DNA from: Rhipicephalus microplus
Lineage: Eukaryota; Arthropoda; Arachnida; Ixodida; Ixodidae
DNA: 64,000 nucleotides
Assembly (NCBI RefSeq): GCF_043290135.1
Contig: NC_134707.1
Location: 78,634,987-78,698,986 of the forward strand
Direction of reading: 5' to 3'
Below the pieces are notes generated by a model. That model was not told where the DNA came from. It did not search any database and saw only the letters and a list, made by a program, of their open reading frames with translations. A program made the translations under genes and the position numbers. The stretch's first letter is position 1; every line of letters starts with the position of its first letter. Shown here in pieces: positions 56,253-64,000 of this stretch.

Positions 56253-57830
56253 ATGTGGGAGGCAAAGCAATCGCTCCCAATGAGATGGAGGACACAACAA
56301 CACAACAGAAACCTTAGGAAGCGCATAGCACTCCTAAATACAGAGATAGAGATGTATGCAACACAGCTATGCCGGCAACACTGGGATGAAACCTGCGATG
56401 CGATGGGCAGGCAGGTAAGTTTTAGTAAAATATGGCATTTTCTACGGTTTCTGCTCGATCTAGAAGACAGCAAAGCCGCCCAACGACAAACCATCAACGA
56501 ACTAATTCATGCTTACAAGGGCACCGACGAGGAGTTTCTTAGGGAGGTAGAGCTCAAATATATCTCTCAGGCTTCTACTCAGCAGCAGCCAGATTATACG
56601 GGCCAGGTCAACACCACTCTAGACGAAGAAATCACCGAAGCGGATATCTATGCCACCCTACAAAAACTTAACACCAAATCTGCACCAGCTTCGGACAACA
56701 TCACGAACACGATAATACGTAATTTGGATGATGAGTCAATCACGCATAACACAGACTACATTAATTGCTGCTGGAACACCGGAATCTTGCCCCCGCAGTG
56801 GAAAACGGCCAAGGTTATTCTGATTCTGAAACCAGGAAAACCACTCAATACTGACAATCTTAGGCCCATCTCCATAGCATCTCGCATAGACGAATTGATG
56901 AAACACGCTTTTCTGGCTAGTCTGACATTACCTCGAAGATAATGATTTTTTCCGACACACCATTGTTGGCTTCTGCAGGAATCTTTCAACGCAGGATGTC
57001 ATGTTGCAGCTTAGGCATCACATCATAGACAGTACAGGACGCTCCACTAAGGTCATACTTGGTCTAGATCTCAAGAAGCCTTTTGACTCTGTCATGCATA
57101 GCACAATTCTAAATTAGTTCAATACCCTAAACTTGGGGCTTCGCACGTACAACTATATAAAAGCATTTCTTACGGGCAGAACGGCGACGATCACTGTGGG
57201 AGCACTCAGGTTGTCCAAAATAACCATGGGAAGCACGGGCACCCCACTTGGTTCCGTGATCTCTTCTTTGTTGTTTACCCTCGCCCTCATTGATCTTCCT
57301 TCTAAACTTCAAACCATCCAAGGGTTTCATCACACTATTTACGCTGACGACATCACCTTCTAGGTGTGCGACGCCGTGACGGTTCGACTGAACAGATATT
57401 ACAGGACGGGATTGACACAGTGAAACAGTATTTACAAGGAAGTGGACTATCCTGCTCGGCGGAGAAATCTGAGCTACTGCTATATCGCCCTACACTTAGA
57501 GGTCGGCCACCCAAACAACATCTCCAAGCGCAGGCCCACGCTGATACAAAACTCGATACAAGCGATGGTCACGCCATACCCACCGTGGATAAAAACCAAG
57601 TGCTAGGTCTGATCATCGAAAGTAAGGGTACCAATGAAGAGACAGTTCACAACATTGAAGCAAGAGTGTCTAACACGATGCGCCTCATTAGGCGCATTAC
57701 CAATAAACACAAATGCATGAAAGAGGCTAGCATCATCCATTTGATCCAATCATTCGTACTAAGTCACATCACCTATACGGCGGCGTATCCCCGATGGTTC
57801 ACTGCGGAGAAGTCAAACTCAAGAGCCTAA
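56253..57830 (+). pseudogene. LINE reverse transcriptase
   Basis: From 56253: MWEAKQSLPMRWRTQQHNRN, LQKLNTKSAPASDNITNTII, PPQWKTAKVILILKPGKP, DNLRPISIASRIDELMKHAF. After a frame change at 56940: VILGLDLKKPFDSVMHSTIL, then a stop near 57115, GTPLGSVISSLLFTLALI, the catalytic YADDITF at about 57340-57360, and LSCSAEKSELLLYRP with the thumb region to 57830. Order and motifs are complete, but at least three breaks are present. Confidence 0.85.
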
Positions 57831-58129
57831 TTAGGAAAATTTACAAAAAAAAGCGCTGGGTTTGCTTGAAAACACAAGCTGGATTACACAATACTCTCGA
57901 GGAACTTGTTGAGGCGCAACGAATCTCCCAATTCGAGCGATTAGCCAAGACTAAGCCAGACCGCCAGATTCTATGTATTCTCGGTATTTATTACCACATT
58001 CAACACGGAGACAAACACGACATACCACGCACTATCCGTACCAAGCTCACAGTACCACCCATACCAAGAAACATGCACCCAGAACACAACAAGGGTAGAC
58101 GTGTCAGTAGAGCCAGAGCCCTGTCAAAG

Positions 58130-58990
58130 ATGTTTGGGCGCCACCATGAGGCAGTCTTTGTCGACGCAGCACGCTACCAGAAACGTCACCGCTCCGTGGC
58201 TGCTGTCGTAGATCACACACAAAGATGCAAAAGCAGCACGTAGATCATCACACGGAACGTAGAAACGGCAGAGGAAGTGGCTATCGCGATGGCCATAGCC
58301 CACACTAACGCCTCATCTGTAATCAGCGGCTCGCAAACAGCCGTTTGAAACTTCGCCACCGGCAAAATCTCCCCCGAGGCATTGCGGATTCTTAACACAG
58401 GCAAAATTCACGAGGCGGACAAATAGGTGCACATTTTGTGGTTCCCTGCCCACACACCAATAGGTAACGCGGAGGACAGTCCGAATGAAGTGGCGCACAA
58501 CGTGGCTCGAAGTCTTATGTTCTGAGTCATGTCAGACGAAGCGGCCACCCAAACGGACCTTTCTGCGCCGGTGTGCGAATAGGACGATCGGCTCACTAAA
58601 TTTATTGACACAATTTAACACTCAACTGCAAAGGCGGGAGTACCCTCCGCCTCACCCCAAGCTCAATCGGGCCCAGTCCGCTCAGTGGCGGCAGCTACAA
58701 ACACGCACATAGACGAACCCTGTCATCATGCACTACATATATTCCGACGTCTATAGTTTTAATCTATGCCAATACTCTACCACCAGAGCCACTCTTGACC
58801 ATATCCTATGGGAATGTCCAGCATTAGTCAGAAATTCTCGGGTCGCGGCCTGCAATGAACACCTTCGGGCACGTTGGCGGACTGCGCTGCTCAGTTCGGG
58901 ACTAGACAAGCAACTTTGGGCGATCCAGCAGGCCAAGGAAGCTGCCGGAAGACGTGGTCTCTTCGTTGGCCTCCAGGTGGGAGCCCATCC
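58130..58990 (+). pseudogene. LINE RNase H remains and C-terminal finger
   Basis: RNase H-like words are scattered in different frames: VFVDAARYQKRHRSVAAVVD near 58160, AMAIAHTNASSVISGSQTAV near 58290, and VHILWFPAHTPIGNAEDSPN near 58440. The frame 58728-59054 holds the terminal finger (ATLDHILWECPALVRNSRVA). Several stops lie between. It ends 120 bases before the LTR of gypsy-4. Confidence 0.75.
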
Positions 58991-59171
58991 CAGCAATGTG
59001 CCGGAAATTATTATTGTCTACATCTCTCTCTCTCTCTTACGAGACAATAGATAGTTGGCAGTACCCGCAGCAGAAGTTGTCTATCTTGCCTGACTTGTGT
59101 ACTCTTCTTTGCACGAACTTTAATACGTCTAACAGCAATCGACCAACTAGCCCACCAAAAATTCTTAGAAT

Positions 59172-59328
59172 TGTAAAGGGGGTTTATTGAAAGACTGAGC
59201 AAGCGGGTGGTAGCTCTAAAGGAACGCAGGCGGACCCAGATGACGGTGCTTGATCGCCGATCTCGTGCCTTTTTCTTGTGTTGATGATAGCTGACCTGAT
59301 GGTATCAACATCTTTCTTATTTACTACA
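59172..59328 (-). repeat. gypsy-4 3' LTR
   Basis: 157 bp with TG...CA ends. On minus it starts tgtagtaaataagaaagatg and ends in tcaataaacccccttta plus ca, so a polyadenylation-type signal lies 10-20 bases from the end. The partner LTR lies outside the window, so the ends are inferred from the polypurine tract and TG/CA. Confidence 0.75.
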
Positions 59329-59366
59329 ATTACCCCCAGCGAAAAAGTTGAAGCCATCCTGGCGAT

Positions 59367-60539
59367 CTAACACGTGGGGACAGGCGGGTCAAAGTAGGGC
59401 TTCAGACGGTTTACGTGAACGATATCACGTCCACGCCGACGGCGGTCGCTCGGTGGCGTGAGGGATTCAGTGGCGTAGTTCACGGATGAAGTACGCTCGA
59501 CCACGCGGTAGGGACCATGATAATTAGAGAGTAGCTTGGGTGATACACCAGGGGCGCAGGGCGGTACATGAAGGCATACAAGTGCTCCAGGAACGAACGT
59601 GGGTGCAGAACGATGGTCATCGTCACGGATCTCCTTCTGGCGCTGTTGGTCGGATGTAGTAAGCCGCTTGGCTAGCTTGCGGCACTCTTCTGCGTAACGA
59701 CCGGCTTCCGAAACAGGCTTGCATTTGGAGGGATCTGGCGAGTATGGTAGTAAAGTGTCGATAGTGTGCGATGGTTGGCGACCGTACAGGAAAAAAAATG
59801 GCGAAAACCCGGTAGTGACTTGGGTAGCGGTGTAATACGCGTATTTCAAAAATGGGAGAACGAGGTCCCAGTTTGTTTGATCAGAAGCGACATGCGTAGC
59901 GAGCATGTCCCCCAGAGTACGATTAAACCGCTCAGTCAAGCCGTTCGTCTGTGGGTGGTAGGCTGTACTCTTCCGGTGAACAATATGGCACTGTTGAAGA
60001 AGTGCTTGTATTACATCGGAGAGGAAAACACGCCCTTGGTCACTGAGGACTTCTCGAGGAGGACCATGACGAAGCACAAAACGATTGAGTATGAAAGTTG
60101 CGACGTCTTGTGCTGCAGCTGTGGGGAGAGCAGCAGTTTCAGCGTACCGTGTTAGATGATCCATTGCTACGATAGCCCATCGGTTGCCTGCCGTTGTTAA
60201 TGGTAGTGGTCCGTAGAGGTCTATTTTTACACGGTCGAATGGGTGGTCTGGGCATGGAAGTGGTTGCAATGAACCTATTTCAGGATATCGCGGGCTTTTC
60301 CGCCGCTGACATTCGTGGCAGCCGCGAATGAACTGGCGGGCGAAGGTAAACATTCCGCGCCAGTAATACCTTTTTCGTAGGCGCTCGTAGGTCTTGAAAA
60401 CACCGGCGTGAGCACCTTGCGGGTCGGAATGAAACGACGCGCAGATGGTAGAGCGCAGCGTTCGGGGAATGACTAGTAGCCATTTCCTACCTTCTGCTGA
60501 ATAGTTACGCCGGTACAAAAGACCATCCCGAATACTCAA
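59367..60539 (-). pseudogene. pol: gypsy-4 integrase (open frame, 390 residues)
   Basis: An uninterrupted frame. The zinc finger HHCC is complete ([13 protein letters not shown] ... [10 protein letters not shown]). The core has [22 protein letters not shown] and [15 protein letters not shown], carrying D, D and E. The C-terminal domain has [20 protein letters not shown] and [14 protein letters not shown]. It would insert cDNA into target DNA. It is part of the pol polyprotein, joined in frame to RNase H except for a TGA at 60618-60620, so it would not be made at normal level without readthrough. Confidence 0.9.
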
Positions 60540-60617
60540 GTGCGGAGCCTGGCGGCGCAGGGTTCGAGTGGTTGGAAGTGTCGGTGCCTCGGATAACGCG
60601 TCAAGAAGCGAAGCGAT

Positions 60618-61835
60618 TCATGGGTCATTGCGTTGTGCAGAAGAGATGGTGTCCTCGTCAAGAGCTGACAACGTGTTGTTCGAGAAAACAGATGCAATGT
60701 CCGGGGATAGGGGAGATCGTGACAGTGTATCAGCATCGGTATGCTTGTGGCCGGAACGATATACCACGCGAATGTCATATTCTTGAAGCCGAAAAGCCCA
60801 ACGGGCAAGACGACCCGATGGGTCTTCAAGCGAAGATAACCAGCATAATGCGTGGTGGTCGGTTACTAAATCAAAAGCACGGCCATAAAGGTATGGGCGA
60901 AACTTGACAAGCGCCCAAACGATCGCGAAGCATTCCTTCTCGGTGACGCTGTAGTTTGATTCAGCCTTGGTGAGAGTTCTGCTGGCGTAGGCGACGACAT
61001 ACTCGGCGAATCTAGGCTTGCGTTGCGCGAGAACCGCACCGAGGCCGACACCACTGGCGTCGGTGTGGACCTCAGTTGCTGCCGTAGGATCGTAGTGACA
61101 CAGTATTGGTGGCGAAGTGAGGAGACGACGAAGGGTACAGAAGGCTTGGTCACACTCAGAAGACCATGACGAAACATCAGTGGTGCTGCCTATAAGTTCG
61201 GTCAAAGGCGCAATGATACAGGCGAAGTTGCGCACGATCCGGCGAAAGTAGGAGCATAACCCCACGAAGCTCCGTAACTGCTTCATAGTCGTTGGTTTGG
61301 GGAAGTCGGCGACAGCACGTAACTTAGCCGGGTCTGGAAGTATACCGTCCTTTGATACGACGTGCCCGAGAATCGTAAGTTGCCGAGCAGCGAAGTGACA
61401 CTTCTTGAGGTTGAGTTGGAGCTGAGCAATTTTCAGGCACATGAGGACGTGCTTGAGGCGCTCGAGATGTGTTCCAAAGTCTGGCGCAAAGACGACTATA
61501 TTGTCGAGATAGCAGAGACAAATTTGCCATTTCGAACCCCGAAGAACCAAGTCTATCATGCGCTCGAAGATGGCAGGCGCATCGCAGAGGCTGAAGGGCA
61601 TGACATTAAACTCATACAGACCGTCCGGTGTCACGAAGGCTGTTTTCGGTCGATCGGCAGCTGCAAGGGGGACCTGCCAGTACCCTGAGCGCAAATCTAA
61701 TGATGAAAAAAACTCGGCACCTTGTAAAGTATCAAGGGCATCGTCAATCCTGGGTAAAGGATAAACGTCTCTTCAAGTGATCTTATTTAGGTGCCGGTAA
61801 TACACGCAGAAGCGAACGGAATCATCCTTTTTTTA
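60618..61835 (-). pseudogene. pol: gypsy-4 reverse transcriptase palm and RNase H; catalytic box YLDN
   Basis: The frame 61694-60618 begins in the RT palm ([40 protein letters not shown]). The catalytic box reads CYLDNIVVF at 61500-61511, with Asn in place of the second Asp of YXDD, a change expected to abolish polymerase activity. Thumb and connection follow ([20 protein letters not shown]), then RNase H ([20 protein letters not shown], then [20 protein letters not shown]). A frame change near 61830 separates it from the RT start. A TGA at 60618 ends it before integrase. Confidence 0.9.
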
Positions 61836-61839
61836 ACGA

Positions 61840-62901
61840 GCACTACAGGTGAGGCCCATGGACTTTGTGAAGGTTGAATGACGCCGCGTTGCAGCATATC
61901 GTTCACCTGTTCGGTAATAACTTCGCGTTCCACCGCAGAAACAAAATATGGTTGCTGTCGTAGTGGAGCGTGGGAGCCGGTATTGATGTAATGTAGAGTG
62001 GTAGAAGTGCGGCCAAGTGATGGTTGAACAACATCGAAAGATTCGCGGTACTGGTACAGCAGTTGGAGGAGTTCAGATCGTTCAGATGGTGACAGTCCGT
62101 CTGCAATCGCCGAATCGAACACTTTCGAAGCCTGTAGATCATAGTGGTTAAGAGCACTGACGGCGGCGAGGTCACTTTGGGATGATTCTTGCGGCACGGT
62201 AAAAATTTGTTCGTTATCAATGGGCTGTACGCATCCAAGAGACTCGCCTTTAAACAGTTTGATGGTATGCGGAAAGGGATTGGTAAGGCAGAGAGCACTG
62301 GCTCCATTGGAAATTTAGAGGGCTGAATAAGGGAGAAGAAGTGGTTTCCGACTTAAAAAGAGGCTTGATGGCTCGAAAAATGCTACTTCATCACGCATGC
62401 CGTCGGAGATCACAAGGAGCAAAACAGCTGTTGTCGGTGGAATGTCAGTGTCCCCTTTGACAACTAGCTTTTGCGCGGATTGATTAGTGTGGTCGTAGGG
62501 CTGGTCGAAGAACGGAAGCAGTTCAAGTTCGGAACGGGCACAATCTGTAATGGCATGATTACGGGATAGGAAATCCCAGCCAAGTATGATGTCATGAGAG
62601 CACGAGGAAAGGACGATAAACTCAACTATGTAGTGGTCCTCCGCAATTGTGAGTCGGGCAGTGCAGGCGGCTATAGGTCGAACAGGTTCTCCATTTGCTG
62701 CACGTAAGGACATATCAAGCGGCATGGTCACCTTTCGGAGCTTGCGGCAAAGTTTGGCGTCTATAACAGACACAACGGCACCGGTATCCACAAGAGCGTA
62801 TGCATGGACGCTGTCTACAAAAACTTCGACGATATTTGACGGCAAGGTGCGAGGACTTGAACATTTCGATAGCGCAGTTCTTGCCCCTTGAACTGCAACG
62901 G
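61840..62901 (-). pseudogene. pol: gypsy-4 protease and RT start
   Basis: Pol opens in the -1 frame after gag. The aspartic protease has YALVDTGAVVSVIDAKLC and IILGWDFLSRNHAITDC. A TAA at 62315-62317 follows. The frame continues at 62197 with SDLAAVSALNHYDLQ, LLYQYRESFDVVQPSLGRTS and [20 protein letters not shown], the entry to the RT fingers. A frame change in an A-run near 61830 ends it. The active-site triplet DTG is intact, so the nonsense codon is the main defect in this part. Confidence 0.88.
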
Positions 62902-62911
62902 CTAGTTTCCC
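62902..62911 (-). promoter_or_regulatory. Canonical -1 frameshift heptamer at gag stop (gypsy-4)
   Basis: The minus strand reads G GGA AAC in the gag frame, then TAG. This is the standard X XXY YYZ heptamer, and pol is open in the -1 frame through and after it (GKLAVAVQGARTAL). It is the clearest of the four sites. Confidence 0.75.
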
Positions 62912-64000
62912 TCCCTTTGAGGGGCTGGTCGTGGATGCATGGGTGACAAGGAGCGTCGATTGGGTGAAGGTGAGCGACGAGACGAAGTTACCGGATAGTC
63001 ACGGGAAGACGTGTTTGACTGACGATCCGAAGTTTCATAACCAAAAGGGGGTCGGTCCATGTAGTTGCTTCGTGGTCGGACGTCTGTGCAGGCGGGCACG
63101 CGACGACGGCAGTATCGGGAGATATGGCCAGGGCCGCCGCACGCAAAACAGATCGGCCGGTTATCGCGCGTTCGTCAGGCATTTGCAGCAAGGGGCGCCG
63201 CCCACGCGGCATATGGCTGAGTGGAGGCTGTGGTAGCGAGGGGAGGAGCCCATGCGACAGAAGACTGAGTAAGAGTGGTGACATGCGGCAGTATATTGAA
63301 CAGTGAGGGCTGGTCTGGCTGCTGCCTCTTTACTGCGTCAGCATAAGAGGCGCGGCGAAAACTTGCTGCTGAAAGGGCACTGGTATAGCCTCGGCAATCT
63401 GGTCCTGAAGTTCATGTCGGAGCATGGGAGCTAACCGTGTCGGGGGTTGCTTTTGCTGCTGCTGCGGGAGCTCTTGGCGCTGACAAAACGGCAGGAGGGA
63501 AAGCTGACGTGCGACCTCCTCACGCACAAAGTCTTTCATTTGTGCTAGAAGGCGGGAGTGGTCAGGTACGACGTCCAGTGCAGGGATTGGTTGGTTAGGC
63601 TGAAATGGACGACGGGTGAGAGCTCGTTGCCGTCGCAATTCGTTGTAGTTCTGGCACAGAATTACCACTTCAGACATCGTGCCAGGAGACTTCGCAAGGA
63701 GCATTTGAAAGACGTCGTCTTCAACACCTTTCATAATGTGCTGGATCTTGGCACTTTTGCTCATTGCGGCATCGACGCGCTTGCAGAGATCGAGTATATC
63801 TTCGATATAGGCGGTAAACGTTTCGCCAGGTTCTTGTGCCCATGAGTGCAGGCGTTGTTCGGTGTGTAATTTCCGCACGCAGGGTCACCGAAAACCGAGG
63901 ATATTGCCTGCTTGAAAGTGGCCCAGTTCTCGAACTCGGATTCGTGGTTTGTGTACCACAGTTTCGCCACATTAGCCAAGTAAAAGTTGACGGTGCTCAA
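62902..64000 (-). pseudogene. gag: gypsy-4 gag (5' end beyond window)
   Basis: From the window edge: VNFYLANVAKLWYTNHESEF and FENWATFKQAISSVFGDPAC, then after a 1-base change near 63875 RKLHTEQRLHSWAQEPGETF, TAYIEDILDLCKRVDAAMSK, MKGVEDDVFQMLL, the typical gag capsid region. A glutamine-rich stretch follows (LPQQQQKQPPTRLAP). After a further frame change near 63350 come a YADAV-type segment and a CCHC knuckle (CFACGGPGHISRYC, about 63110-63160). The end is Ser/Pro/Arg-rich (SRRSPSPNRRSLSPMH), stopping at TAG 62902-62904. Confidence 0.88.

Larger units (their letters stand above)
53340..59054 (+). mobile_element. Long decayed LINE with ORF1, endonuclease, RT, RNase H
   Basis: A plus-strand non-LTR element with nearly full domain content: a GC-richer 5' leader (about 53340-53700), ORF1 (53703-54441), an Arg/Ser-type spacer, a coiled-coil segment (54793-55274), endonuclease (55393-56110), RT (56253-57830), RNase H remains (about 58130-58490) and a C-terminal finger (58728-58990), ending near (CT)n at 59022. 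Stops and frame shifts occur every few hundred bases. The domain set fits an RNase H-bearing I/Jockey-like LINE, of a different family from the one at 22-35 kb. Confidence 0.85.
59172..64000 (-). mobile_element. Ty3/gypsy element gypsy-4 (5' end beyond window)
   Basis: A minus-strand element of a different family from gypsy-1 to gypsy-3. The 3' LTR is 59172-59328, followed (plus) by the complement of a polypurine tract (minus: gctgggggtaa). Integrase, RNase H, RT, protease and gag follow up to the window edge at 64000, so the 5' LTR is not visible. Intact integrase contrasts with breaks in gag, protease and RT. The left flank is gaat, not ATAT; the other flank cannot be checked. Confidence 0.92.

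Overview
The window reads as gene-poor nuclear DNA of a hard (ixodid) tick, probably a metastriate. That placement rests on recognised repeat types (a tRNA-derived SINE ending in ATC-rich tails, tick-type LINE ORF1 proteins with zinc knuckles and arginine/serine-rich ends, and Ty3/gypsy, BEL/Pao and CR1-like elements), not on a database search. No complete host gene, tRNA, rRNA or CRISPR array was found. Almost every coding-looking stretch is transposon protein, most of it broken.

Layout. 1-3.2 kb: AT-rich DNA with nothing recognised. 3.2-4.4 kb: a diverged repeat found again at 19.8-20.8 kb; the first copy holds a SINE with a 12-bp target duplication. 4.6-6.1 kb: a composite repeat (about 145-bp tandem monomers, then a GATA/CTAT microsatellite with conserved flanks), present in inverted orientation at 21.4-22.3 kb. 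6.1-7.0 kb: LINE ORF1 fragment. 7.4-9.9 kb: a chimeric repeat (LINE ORF1 joined to a LINE C-terminus, plus part of a hAT-like MITE, plus a CATC microsatellite), repeated at 49.4-52.0 kb. 10.1-10.4 kb: a MITE with long inverted repeats. 11.1-11.4 kb: the best candidate for a host exon. 13.0-18.7 kb: an old gypsy element on the plus strand.

22.3-41.0 kb is a nested stack. A tandem-repeat monomer is split by about 18.7 kb holding an RNase H-bearing LINE (minus strand) next to a BEL/Pao element (minus strand). The LINE is itself split twice: by a nearly intact CR1-like LINE at 23.6-27.0 kb and by a gypsy element at 28.2-32.4 kb whose gag-protease-RT block is inverted. 41.3-46.9 kb: a young gypsy element on the minus strand with identical LTRs. 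46.9-49.0 kb: unrecognised DNA ending in an (AT)n tract. 53.3-59.05 kb: a long decayed LINE on the plus strand. 59.2-64.0 kb: a fourth gypsy element on the minus strand that runs off the window.

The elements do not form a host pathway. Their value is as a record of successive insertions, with target duplications, empty sites and LTR divergence giving relative ages. Recurrent signals are a gag stop codon directly after a slippery-type sequence in all four gypsy elements, and the same 4-bp target duplication (ATAT) around the three that can be checked. Nothing here justifies claiming a new host system; the strongest structural novelties are the inverted-interior gypsy element, the microsatellite-bearing tandem-repeat element and the chimeric LINE/hAT repeat.
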